NCBI GenBank assembly: GCA_038749025.1
Contig: JBCDIL010000013.1
Span: 30,546 to 94,545, forward strand
Direction: 5' to 3'
Length of the DNA: 64,000 nucleotides
Source: JBCAXA01 sp038749025
GTDB taxonomy: Bacteria; Pseudomonadota; Gammaproteobacteria; Steroidobacterales; Woeseiaceae
The translations under genes and the position numbers were made by a program. Below, in pieces: positions 47,170 through 55,300 of this stretch (the first letter of the stretch is position 1; every line of letters starts with the position of its first letter). The notes under the pieces are model-generated. The model had not been told where the DNA came from and searched no databases. It saw only the letters and a list, made by a program, of their open reading frames with translations.

Positions 47170-47901
47170 ATGACCCACCGATTGGCGATGTGGTCCGGAC
47201 CGCGCAATATCTCGACGGCCATGATGCGCGCCTTTGAGGCGCGCGGCGACTGCGCCGTCGTGGACGAGCCCTTCTATGCAGCGTACCTGTCGATCAGCGG
47301 TGCCGTTCACCCGATGCAAGCAGCGGTACTGGCGAGTCAGCCGCAGGCGCCGGCCGATGTTGTGGCTCAGTTGTCTGCGCCGCTGCCCAATGACGTGGCA
47401 TTGCAGTACCAGAAGCAGATGACGCATCACGTCGTTTTCGACTTGGACGAGCGCTGGTTGGCCTCGCTATCGCACGCGTTCTTGATTCGCAATCCGGCGG
47501 CGATGATCGCGTCGTATTTGCACAAGCGCGCCAGCGTTGAGCCCGACGATTTGGGTGTTGCCCGCCAGCGGGCGATTTTCGAGACAATTACGCGCGTGAC
47601 AGGTAAGGAGCCGCCGATCATCGCGGCGGAAGACATACTACGGCAGCCGAGTACGGCTCTCGCCCGCTTGTGCGACGCGGTGTCGATTCCGCGCTCGGAC
47701 TCGATGTACACGTGGCCGGCTGGTCGCCGGTCGACCGACGGCGTGTGGGCGCCGCATTGGTACGGGGCCGTTGAAGCATCAACCGGGTTCAAACCCTTTG
47801 AACCGTCCGAGCCAGTGCTCAGTGGCGCGGCGAAGCGCGTGCTCGCTGCCTGCGAACCTGATTATCGGTTTTTGTATGAGCGTCGTTTACACGTGACCTA
47901 G
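47170..47901 (+). CDS. Sulfotransferase-like P-loop protein
   Basis: A 243-residue protein related to the PAPS-dependent sulfotransferase fold. The N-terminal MWSGPRNISTAMMRAFE resembles the 5'-phosphosulfate loop, LIRNPAAMIASYLHKR the 3'-phosphate-binding segment (Arg and Ser), and KEPPIIAAEDILRQP a conserved strand-turn. A clear catalytic histidine is not obvious. It follows the class IV aminotransferase by three bases, and no sulfate-activation genes are in the window. It could transfer sulfate to, or phosphorylate, an amino-acid-derived compound; the role is unknown. Confidence 0.68.
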   Translation: MTHRLAMWSGPRNISTAMMRAFEARGDCAVVDEPFYAAYLSISGAVHPMQAAVLASQPQAPADVVAQLSAPLPNDVALQYQKQMTHHVVFDLDERWLASLSHAFLIRNPAAMIASYLHKRASVEPDDLGVARQRAIFETITRVTGKEPPIIAAEDILRQPSTALARLCDAVSIPRSDSMYTWPAGRRSTDGVWAPHWYGAVEASTGFKPFEPSEPVLSGAAKRVLAACEPDYRFLYERRLHVT

Positions 47902-47964
47902 GCGCATTCCGCTCGATCAGCGGCGACGGTAAACTGCCTCGGCCTTAGTCTTCGAGAAACCACT

Positions 47965-49458
47965 ATGCGAGTCAGTATGTTAACGGCGGTCGTCCTTGGT
48001 GCCGTTAGCGGCGCTTGTGCGACGAACGATGAGCTGCCGTCGCCACCCGCGACCGACGTTGATGCAACCATTGCCCATCGCGTGGGTATCACACCCAATA
48101 CCGGCCGGGCCCGCAATGCGATTTTGTTCGTCGGTGACGGCATGGGCATTACGACTGTCACTGCCAGTCGAATCTTGGCTGGGCAACGTGCCGGCGGTAG
48201 CGGCGAGGAAAACCTGCTCTCGTTTGAAAGGCTGCCGAACCTGGCGCTAATGAAGACCTACAATACCAATGCGCAAGTGCCAGACTCGGCTGGTACGGCA
48301 ACCGCGATGCTCAGTGGCCAGAAAACGCGGGCCGGCGTTATCAACGTAGGACCGACATTGGCACGCGGCGACTGCCGCCAAGCGCAACGGCACCGACTTA
48401 AGATGTTGACCCGCGATGCCGAGGAGCGCGGTTTGGCCACTGGTATCGTCTCGACGACGCGGATCACACACGCGACACCGGCATCGGCCTATGCCGTCTC
48501 GCCCGATAGAAATTACGAAAGCGACCGCGATATTCCATCCGCCGATCGAAACCACTGTGCGGACATCGCGCGGCAACTGACCGGTTTTGATGCGGGCGAC
48601 GGAATCGATGTCGTACTCGGCGGCGGCTACGCGAAATTCGTTGGTAGAGCGCTCGGTGGTGATCGCTTGGTTGATGATGCAAATTTAATTGGCGATTGGT
48701 TAGCGCTTCGGTCGGACCGGCGTTTCGTGTCGACTCGCGATGAGCTATTGGCGGCACCATTGGATGGCCAACTCATCGGTCTGTTTAGTCGGTCACACTT
48801 GAGTTTTGAATCTCAACGCAATGCCGACAGCGCGCAGCCGTCGCTGACGGAAATGGCGGTACGCGCCGTCGAGATGCTCGAAGCGCGCGAGTCCGGCTAC
48901 GTGTTGCTGGTCGAAGGCGGGCGCATTGATCACGCCCACCACGGCGCCTTGGCCGGCCTTGCGTTAGCTGAGACCATTGAGTTTGCGAATGCGATTGCCG
49001 CGGTCCTGGAGCGCATTGATATCGACGAGACCCTCGTCATGGTGACGGCTGATCACTCGCATACCCTATCTATTGCAGGCTACGCCGCACGCGGTAATCC
49101 GATGCTCGGTTTGGTAACGAGCGTCAACGCCGCTGGCGATACCAAAGGGGCGCCGGAGCGCGCGGCCGACGGCCAACCGTATACCACGTTGATCTATGCG
49201 AATGGGCCCGGTGCGCCGGCCGTGCCGCGCGAGCGACCAACGCCCGACACGGGTCTGGGCGCAACTTACCAAGCAGCAATTCCGGTCGGTACGCGCTCCC
49301 TCGATGGGGTTTATCGCGGTAGCGAGACGCACGGCGGTACCGATGTCGCTTTGTACGCGGTCGGCCCCTGGGCGCATCTTGCCGGCGGTGTCCTCGAACA
49401 GAACGCGGTCTACCACATCATGCGTCATGCGCTCGGGTTTAACGCCGCGGCGGAATAG
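47965..49458 (+). CDS. phoA: Alkaline phosphatase lipoprotein
   Basis: A 497-residue periplasmic phosphomonoesterase. The N-terminus ends in a lipobox (VSGAC), so it is probably lipid-anchored. Metal and catalytic motifs: LFVGDGMGITT, the nucleophile serine in PDSAGTATAMLSGQKT, the metal ligands in GGRIDHAHHGALAG, TADHSHT and SETHGGTDV. The family usually releases phosphate from organic esters and is often phosphate-controlled; no Pho box is clear here. It stands alone after the sulfotransferase gene. Confidence 0.9.
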   Translation: MRVSMLTAVVLGAVSGACATNDELPSPPATDVDATIAHRVGITPNTGRARNAILFVGDGMGITTVTASRILAGQRAGGSGEENLLSFERLPNLALMKTYNTNAQVPDSAGTATAMLSGQKTRAGVINVGPTLARGDCRQAQRHRLKMLTRDAEERGLATGIVSTTRITHATPASAYAVSPDRNYESDRDIPSADRNHCADIARQLTGFDAGDGIDVVLGGGYAKFVGRALGGDRLVDDANLIGDWLALRSDRRFVSTRDELLAAPLDGQLIGLFSRSHLSFESQRNADSAQPSLTEMAVRAVEMLEARESGYVLLVEGGRIDHAHHGALAGLALAETIEFANAIAAVLERIDIDETLVMVTADHSHTLSIAGYAARGNPMLGLVTSVNAAGDTKGAPERAADGQPYTTLIYANGPGAPAVPRERPTPDTGLGATYQAAIPVGTRSLDGVYRGSETHGGTDVALYAVGPWAHLAGGVLEQNAVYHIMRHALGFNAAAE

Positions 49459-49464
49459 GCGAGG

Positions 49465-51243
49465 TTAATTTGTCGAAGCGCTCGCTTGGCGCTGTGCCAG
49501 CAGTCGATTGCGTACGTAACGCACCGGCGGCGAGCCGTACGACAGCACCGCATCGTGGTACGCGCGCAAGTTGAAGTTGTCGCCGTCGAGGCTTTCAATT
49601 TCCTGGCGTAGCGCCGCGTGTTGTTGGTAGCCGACGAAGTACGTCGATAACTGAGCCGACGTTAGCTGTGCGCGAATCCACTTACCGGCTGCTTCTCGCT
49701 CTTCCTGGAAACCGCCTTCGATCAGCAGCTGCATCGCCGACTCGCGGTCGAGTCCATCGACGTGTACGGCTTGGTCGAGTATCGCGTTAATGACGGCTCG
49801 CAGGTACCACTTCAGCTGAATAAGGCGCATCAGTGGATCGTCGTCGTAGTAGCCGGCGTCGACCATGACGTGTTCGGTATAGACCGCCCACCCTTCAATG
49901 AACGTCCCCGACTGCAAAACGGCGCGCAAAACCGACGGGTACTCGTTCGCATGGGCGAGTTGCAGATAGTGCCCGGGCATCGCTTCGTGCACCGTGAGAT
50001 TATGTATCGATCGATAGTTGTACTCGCGCAGGTACCCATCGGTTTGCGCATCGGTCCAGTCGTCTGGAATCGGCGAGACCGCGTAGTACGTGGCTAAGCC
50101 CTTGTCGAGTGCACCTGGAGAGTCGCAGTAAGCCAATGAGATACCGCGCTGAAACTCCGGCATCAAGATGATCTCGAGTGGTGCGTCCGGAATACGCACG
50201 AGGTTCTTGGCGCGGACGAAATCGGTTGTCGTCTGCAGCGATTCGCGCGCGGCGGTAACAACGCCGTCACGCGGCGGGCTGTCGGCATAGGCGACTTCGA
50301 GCGCAGCCCGTATGATCGCCTGCTTGTACGCATCGGTCGGGGCGTCGGGAAACAGTGATTGCGGGTAGCGACCGGCGTAGATGTCGCGGGCGACGTCGTA
50401 CATCTCGGTGCGGACCCGCTGATACTCCTGCTCCGCTAAGCGCCTGACCGCCGGTGCTGTCATGTCGGCATTGAGCGTGTACTTTAGCTTCGTGTTGTAA
50501 CGTTCACGACCAAGCCGAAAATCGCCCGCTGCGTTCGGAACGAGCTGATCGCGTAGCCAGGCCTCGTGCTCTGTCGCTGCACCGCGCGCTGTGTCGATGG
50601 CACGGCGCAAACGCTCAGCCGCGTCGGCGTCGAGGGTCCCGATCGATGGCTCGATCAGGGCGTCAACAATGCCGATGACACCGCGATGTTGCGCCAACGC
50701 CGTTTCGGCGTGGATGGCTGGGACACGTTCCGGTCGTAATGCGGCCCGTGCAGCGACGAAGAATTGCGGCAAGGCTTCGAGCCGGGCGGTCGCGGCGGCA
50801 AGGCGCTCCGGTAATGGAGCGAATTCACGCGCCATCAACGAGTACAGCGCGCCGCCAGCCAGCGCGTTGTAGTAGAGCGGATCCCAAGCCCAGGCTTGTA
50901 GCTCATCGATCTGCCATAGGCCCGACGACAATTCGTGGGCCAGTAGCTCCGCGTCGGTTCGCTCTGCCACCGGTAAGTCCGCCAAGTCGATCGCATCGAG
51001 GCGTTGCTGGTGCTCCGCCAGCCAGGCACGTTGTGCGCTTCGGCCAGCGGCGCTGACATCGTCGAGTCGGTCGTCGAAGCGGTGGTCACCTAGCGTTGTA
51101 CCGTAAACCGGGTAATGCGCGGCCAAACCGCCGAGGTAACTGTCGCGAACGGCCGCGAACGCTTCTCGTGCTTCGTCGGCAGCCGCGATCGCCGGCACCA
51201 GCACGGCGATTGCACAAACCGCCAGTCGTGTTGCTGGGCGCAT
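49465..51243 (-). CDS. DUF885 family secreted protein (metallopeptidase-like)
   Basis: A 592-residue exported protein. The signal peptide (RPATRLAVCAIAVLVPAIA) precedes an all-helical region. The motif VHEAMPGHYLQLAH is the DUF885 HExxxGH-type site, similar to zinc peptidases of the neurolysin fold, with a downstream EGWAVYTEHVM glutamate. I selected the ATG at 51243 after GGAGACAGGA, since it gives a proper signal sequence; the longer frame overlaps the divergent TPR gene. The function of most members is unknown; a periplasmic peptidase is a fair guess. Confidence 0.85.
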   Translation of the reverse strand: MRPATRLAVCAIAVLVPAIAAADEAREAFAAVRDSYLGGLAAHYPVYGTTLGDHRFDDRLDDVSAAGRSAQRAWLAEHQQRLDAIDLADLPVAERTDAELLAHELSSGLWQIDELQAWAWDPLYYNALAGGALYSLMAREFAPLPERLAAATARLEALPQFFVAARAALRPERVPAIHAETALAQHRGVIGIVDALIEPSIGTLDADAAERLRRAIDTARGAATEHEAWLRDQLVPNAAGDFRLGRERYNTKLKYTLNADMTAPAVRRLAEQEYQRVRTEMYDVARDIYAGRYPQSLFPDAPTDAYKQAIIRAALEVAYADSPPRDGVVTAARESLQTTTDFVRAKNLVRIPDAPLEIILMPEFQRGISLAYCDSPGALDKGLATYYAVSPIPDDWTDAQTDGYLREYNYRSIHNLTVHEAMPGHYLQLAHANEYPSVLRAVLQSGTFIEGWAVYTEHVMVDAGYYDDDPLMRLIQLKWYLRAVINAILDQAVHVDGLDRESAMQLLIEGGFQEEREAAGKWIRAQLTSAQLSTYFVGYQQHAALRQEIESLDGDNFNLRAYHDAVLSYGSPPVRYVRNRLLAQRQASASTN

Positions 51244-51304
51244 GGTCCTGTCTCCGCCGGGTCGGTAGACTGCAACGGTATCACGATCGCAGTATGCAAC
51301 CACG

Positions 51305-51829
51305 ATGACGAAAACGTTTTTCATGGCCATCGGTTGGCTGATTATTTCGATAGGCGCCGCCGGTGCTGATCCGTATCAAACGGTCCGTGAAGACCTCGCG
51401 GGCGGTCGCCTCGACAACGCGAAAACCGCGATCGATCAGCTTCTAACCGACAACCCGTTCGATCGCGATGCGCGTTTGCTCGAAGCGGCATGGTTGCAGA
51501 CGACCGGTGCCACGGATGAAGCGACGACTCGTCTCGAATTGCTGGCGGAAGCGTATCCGGCAGACCCCGAGCCGTACAACAACCTGGCCGTGTTGGCCAT
51601 GTTGACTGGCGATACCGCCCGCGCGGAGCATTGGCTACAAAAAGCGCTTGCCACCAACACGGCGTACCAAACCGTGGTTACGAATCTCGACACCTTAAGG
51701 CGTGCTCGAGCGCAGGAGGCTTACACGGCGCTCAGCGGCCGATCGGGTCGGGCGAGTGTTTCCCTGCAATCGTTGCAGCAATTCACCGCATGGACGATTT
51801 GCGCTGACGGCGCCGGCGAACGCCCGTGA
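51305..51829 (+). CDS. Exported TPR repeat protein
   Basis: A 174-residue protein with a signal peptide (MTKTFFMAIGWLIISIGAAG) and two to three tetratricopeptide repeats, e.g. ATTRLELLAEAYPADPEPYNNLAVLAML and ARAEHWLQKALATN. TPRs mediate protein contacts in the periplasm. Its last codons overlap the start of the L,D-transpeptidase gene (GTGA), and the spacing suggests they act together in peptidoglycan remodelling. It is divergent from the DUF885 gene; the two starts are 62 bases apart. Confidence 0.8.
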   Translation: MTKTFFMAIGWLIISIGAAGADPYQTVREDLAGGRLDNAKTAIDQLLTDNPFDRDARLLEAAWLQTTGATDEATTRLELLAEAYPADPEPYNNLAVLAMLTGDTARAEHWLQKALATNTAYQTVVTNLDTLRRARAQEAYTALSGRSGRASVSLQSLQQFTAWTICADGAGERP

Positions 51830-52884
51830 GAGCGATCATGCTTGCTCTGCTCCTGCTAATTGCTGGCGGCACTCGTGCCGATCCCGATACGGCCGTGGCC
51901 AACGCGTTAGACGCGTTGCGGCTCGGTGATCTGAATGCGGCCGATGCCGCCGTTGCCGAAGCGCTTGGCCAAGCACCGGATTTTGAACTGGCTAAAGCGC
52001 TACGGGCCGACATTGCCAGCTTGCTCGTGGGTGAGCGATCGCTTTTTGATACGACTCGACTGGCTGGGCTCGTCGGCAGCGAACAACGCTTGTGGCAGGG
52101 GTTTGCGGCCGAGGTCCGCCAACGGTCGCGGCCGGTACGCGTCGGGGAGCGGCCGCTCGGTCTGCTCGCCATCGCCAGCACGACCACCACCCTGTTGTTG
52201 GCCGAGACTGAACGCGGCCAATTACACGTTGTGCAGCGCACCGCGGACGGCTGGCAGGTCAGTCAGACTCTATACGTGTCGATCGGCAAAAACGGCGCCG
52301 GCAAACGGCGTTCGGGTGATCGGCGAACACCGCTTGGCATCTATTGGGTGGTTGGTCGCCTGGAGGACCGTCAATTACCGCCGCGTTATGGCCCATTGGC
52401 GTTTCCGCTCGATTACCCGAACGCCTGGGACCGACAGCTCGGTCGCAGTGGCGATGGGATCTGGTTACACGGAACCGAGCCGTCCACGTACGCGCGGCCG
52501 CCGCAAGACAGCGATGGTTGTCTGGTGCTATCCGACGAGTTGCTGCTTTCGCTCGCGCCGGCGCTCAGCGGTTCGGATGTGCCCGTTGTTATCGCCACCG
52601 AATGGCGGTTCGGCAACGAAGCGGTGACAACAGCGCGCGGCGAGGCGGTACTGGCTGAAGTTGAGCGCTGGGTCAGCGAGTTTCGTGAGCGCCGCGGCCG
52701 AGTGGCAACGACCGTATCGGCGACCGACATCTTCGCGGCCGATTACCCGGAGGAGCCCGGTTTGGTGCTGGTACGTTTTCGGCTCGTCGAGGCGGCTGAT
52801 CAGCCGCGCTACAGCTGGAAGCGCTTGTACCTCCGACTCGGGGACGACGACGCGTACCGCATCGTCGCCACCGGCAATGGCTGA
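51826..52884 (+). CDS. L,D-transpeptidase (YkuD domain)
   Basis: A 352-residue peptidoglycan cross-linking enzyme. After a signal peptide (MRAIMLALLLLIAGGTRA) and an N-terminal region, the YkuD domain carries GIYWVVGRLED, the catalytic WLHGTEPSTYARPP (histidine in HGT) and the nucleophile in DSDGCLVLSDE. The enzyme would make 3-3 cross-links or attach lipoproteins to peptidoglycan. GTG start overlapping the TPR gene. A C-terminal extension of about 80 residues beyond the catalytic cysteine is NTF2-like in feel, but I cannot name it. Adjacent and convergent with dsbA. Confidence 0.9.
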   Translation: MRAIMLALLLLIAGGTRADPDTAVANALDALRLGDLNAADAAVAEALGQAPDFELAKALRADIASLLVGERSLFDTTRLAGLVGSEQRLWQGFAAEVRQRSRPVRVGERPLGLLAIASTTTTLLLAETERGQLHVVQRTADGWQVSQTLYVSIGKNGAGKRRSGDRRTPLGIYWVVGRLEDRQLPPRYGPLAFPLDYPNAWDRQLGRSGDGIWLHGTEPSTYARPPQDSDGCLVLSDELLLSLAPALSGSDVPVVIATEWRFGNEAVTTARGEAVLAEVERWVSEFRERRGRVATTVSATDIFAADYPEEPGLVLVRFRLVEAADQPRYSWKRLYLRLGDDDAYRIVATGNG

Positions 52885-53736
52885 CTAGCGTTCGAGTTCG
52901 ACCAGCTCGTCAACGAGCGCCAGGTAGTCTTCGTAGCTTCGAACGCCATTACTGATATTGCTGTAGCGGCCGTTCACAACGATCGCCGGTACACCAGAGA
53001 CTTTGTAGCGGCGCGTCAAATCAACCGCAGTACGGACTTTTTGGTCCAGTTCGAACGATTTAGCGGCCGCGTTGTAGTCCTCGGCGCTAACGCCGAAGCG
53101 GCCGAAGAACTGCTCGAGCGACCGGTCGGTAGTCAGCGGTTGCTTATTGACGTGTATTTCTTTGAAGAATGCATCATGCAACGCTTCGGGGTCTTTGAGC
53201 TTGCCATTGTTGGCAAGAATCTCAGCGGTGTAGAACGCCGCAGCGTGTTTTTGTAGCGTGCCGTTCCAGACCGCCGGTAGACGAACGAACTCAACGTCCG
53301 CCGGTTTCGCCTCGTCCCATTGTTTGACATACGGGTCGAACGCGAAGCAGTGCGAGCAGCCGTACCAGAAGATCTCGACCACTTCGATCTTGTCCGTACC
53401 GGTAACGGTTGGTTGCGCGGGTACCAATTCACGGTAGTGTTCACCGGCTTTGAAGCGGCCTTCTGTCTTGGGTGGCGCCGCTTGCGCGAGCGTCAGGTTA
53501 GCCTCTATTTCGCTGGCCTCGACGTCACCTGCCGACTCTTCCACGGTTTCTGCGGGTGCCGTTGTAGTAGCTGAGGCCGGCTCCGCGGCCGTCGGTTCCG
53601 ATGCCACGGCTGCTGCTGCGGCAGTCGTTTGTGCCGGTGTGGCTGGGGCAGGCTGGTCGTTTTGGCCGGCCAACGCGAAAAACGCGATGGCTCCGGCGAC
53701 GGCTAGAACGACAATACCGATCACTAGATTACGCAT
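52885..53736 (-). CDS. dsbA: Thiol:disulfide interchange protein DsbA, membrane-anchored form
   Basis: Periplasmic oxidase introducing disulfides into exported proteins. The thioredoxin domain has IFWYGCSHCFAF, a CSHC active site (CPHC in E. coli), and the cis-proline in VSGVPAIVV. It is longer than typical (283 against about 210 residues): the N-terminus has a hydrophobic helix (LVIGIVVLAVAGAIAFFALA) and then an Ala/Pro/Thr/Glu-rich linker of about 60 residues. This suggests the domain is tethered to the inner membrane. It follows cytochrome c4 with a 70-base gap, the usual order in Pseudomonas-like genomes. Confidence 0.9.
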   Translation of the reverse strand: MRNLVIGIVVLAVAGAIAFFALAGQNDQPAPATPAQTTAAAAAVASEPTAAEPASATTTAPAETVEESAGDVEASEIEANLTLAQAAPPKTEGRFKAGEHYRELVPAQPTVTGTDKIEVVEIFWYGCSHCFAFDPYVKQWDEAKPADVEFVRLPAVWNGTLQKHAAAFYTAEILANNGKLKDPEALHDAFFKEIHVNKQPLTTDRSLEQFFGRFGVSAEDYNAAAKSFELDQKVRTAVDLTRRYKVSGVPAIVVNGRYSNISNGVRSYEDYLALVDELVELER

Positions 53737-53806
53737 GCTGTGTCTCTATCGAGGTTTCCGTGATTCGGACCCGTTCGCCTAAGCGTGGTTCCGTTATTCG
53801 ACGCGA

Positions 53807-54427
53807 TTAATACAAGCCTTGGATATAGCTTGCCAGTGCAACGATGTCTTCTTCGCTAAGCGCGCTAGCGACATTATTCATAATCTGGTTGCCGTCAGCC
53901 GATTTGCGCGCGCCGCTGGCATAGTCGCGAAGGGCCTTGGCCGTGTACGTGGCGTGCTGTCCACCCACCTTCGGATACGCGGCTGCCGGGTTACCTTTAC
54001 CCGCCGGACCATGGCACGCGATACACGCTGAGACCTGCTGGTCGCCGTTACCCGCAATGTAGAGCTTGCGGCCTTTCTCGATCGTATCCGCATCGGCCAC
54101 GGGCAACTGCTTCGGCGCTTGGCTTTCAAAGTAGACGGCCAAATCACGAATACCGGCTTCGTCCAATATCATCGCCTGGCTCGTCATCAACACGTTTTCG
54201 CGATGACCTTCGCGGAACGCATAAAGCTGCGCCACACTGTACTTCGCATGTTGGCCGGCTAGGTTCGGCCACTCCGGGTTAATGCTATTGCCATCAGCGC
54301 CATGACAGGCGGCGCAAGTGATCGACTTGGCCTTGCCGGCGTCCGCGTCGCCGTCGATGAGACTGGTCGCGGATACTGGCGCTGCCAGCGTTAGGCCCAA
54401 AAGGACAGTCAGTAATCTCCGATTCAT
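53807..54427 (-). CDS. Diheme cytochrome c4
   Basis: A 206-residue periplasmic electron carrier. The signal peptide is MNRRLLTVLLGLTLAAPVSA, followed by two cytochrome domains, each with a heme motif: CAACHGADG and CIACHGPAG. Candidate axial methionines are in VLMTSQAM and QIMNNVA. I chose the ATG at 54427 because it starts the signal peptide; the longer frame from 54544 includes the region upstream. C4 cytochromes feed electrons to terminal oxidases such as cbb3. It diverges from engB with the standard gammaproteobacterial layout. Confidence 0.92.
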   Translation of the reverse strand: MNRRLLTVLLGLTLAAPVSATSLIDGDADAGKAKSITCAACHGADGNSINPEWPNLAGQHAKYSVAQLYAFREGHRENVLMTSQAMILDEAGIRDLAVYFESQAPKQLPVADADTIEKGRKLYIAGNGDQQVSACIACHGPAGKGNPAAAYPKVGGQHATYTAKALRDYASGARKSADGNQIMNNVASALSEEDIVALASYIQGLY

Positions 54428-54547
54428 GGCTGTATCTTCGCTCGTTTTGGTTGCAGGGAGGTCGCCGGCGGCTTGCGCGGCTGCGGTGCTCGGACAGCAC
54501 CATGCTAAGCTCAGCCCGAAATTATACATCGATTCGCATCGCAAAAA

Positions 54548-55159
54548 ATGACCTGGTACCCCGACGCTGAATTCGTCAAAAGTGCGTACAAACCGCCCCA
54601 GTTCGTCCCTGATGAGGGCGTCGAGGTCGCTTTCGCGGGTCGGTCGAATGCCGGAAAATCGAGCGCCGTTAATACGATTGTTGGACGCAGGCAGTTCGCT
54701 CGTACCAGCAAAACACCGGGTCGGACCCAGCTGATCAACTTTTTTGCGTTATCGGACCAGCTGCGCTTGGTCGACCTGCCAGGCTATGGCTTCGCCCGCG
54801 TCGACAAAAAGACCCAAGATCATTGGCGAACGTTGATGAACCGTTATTTTACCGAGCGTCAGAGCCTCGTTGGACTGGTGCTGGTCGTCGATATCCGCCG
54901 CGGGCTGACCGATTTCGACCGTGCGATGCTTGAGTTGGCTGATCTCCCCGCTGCCGCTGTCCATATTTTGTTAACGAAGGCCGATAAGTTGAAGCGGGAG
55001 CCGGCACGCCGCGTCTTGCGAGCGGTCCGGGACGAGCTCGGCCCGAACGTCGGGTTGCAGCTGTTCTCGGCGCTAAAGTCCACGGGTGTCGATGAGGCTC
55101 GACGCGCGTTGGATGCTTTGCTAAGGCCGCCAGTGCAGTCTGTGTCCAGCGACGCCTAA
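54548..55159 (+). CDS. engB: Ribosome biogenesis GTP-binding protein EngB (YihA/YsxC)
   Basis: A 203-residue essential GTPase that helps assemble the large ribosomal subunit. The G1 motif is GRSNAGKSSAVN, G2 is in SKTPGRTQLINFF, G3 is VDLPGYG and G4 is LTKADKL. The length is normal. It is convergent with polA; the intergenic region between the two holds a small-RNA candidate and two terminators. Confidence 0.95.
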   Translation: MTWYPDAEFVKSAYKPPQFVPDEGVEVAFAGRSNAGKSSAVNTIVGRRQFARTSKTPGRTQLINFFALSDQLRLVDLPGYGFARVDKKTQDHWRTLMNRYFTERQSLVGLVLVVDIRRGLTDFDRAMLELADLPAAAVHILLTKADKLKREPARRVLRAVRDELGPNVGLQLFSALKSTGVDEARRALDALLRPPVQSVSSDA

Positions 55160-55184
55160 AAAAACCCCGGCTATGGCGCCGGGG
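55158..55184 (-). terminator. Terminator downstream of polA and the sRNA candidate
   Basis: CCCCGGC pairs with GCCGGGG (seven GC pairs, six-base loop), followed on the minus strand by seven T. It lies over 115 bases beyond the polA stop, which is why a separate RNA is suspected. Confidence 0.85.
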
Positions 55185-55242
55185 TCAACACTAAGCAACT
55201 GGCTTGGGGTGACCATGTTGCAACCCGCCAGGGAGGTAGCGG

Positions 55243-55268
55243 GCGAGTGCTCGGCACTCGCAGTTTTT
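55243..55268 (+). terminator. Terminator of engB
   Basis: GCGAGTGC, loop TCG, GCACTCGC, then AGTTTTT on the plus strand. It is the first hairpin of the minus-strand RNA as well, so it works in both directions. Confidence 0.75.
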
Positions 55269-55300
55269 GAACGCGCCGCTTGCAAGAAGTTCCGACGCGG

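Larger units (their letters stand above)
55158..55268 (-). ncRNA. Candidate small RNA between polA and engB (Spot 42/ErsA-like position)
   Basis: The 141-base gap is transcribed on the polA strand toward a strong terminator. Read on the minus strand: a hairpin with stem GCGAGTGC and loop CGA, then a hairpin CCCGC, loop TACCTCCCTG, GCGGG that exposes an anti-Shine-Dalgarno-like ACCTCCCT, then about 38 bases of probably single-stranded RNA, then a terminator hairpin (CCCCGGC with loop GCCATA) followed by seven T. In E. coli, Spot 42 lies between polA and yihA in the same orientation. No promoter is clear, so the RNA could also be processed from the polA 3' end; its 5' end is not set. Confidence 0.55.
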
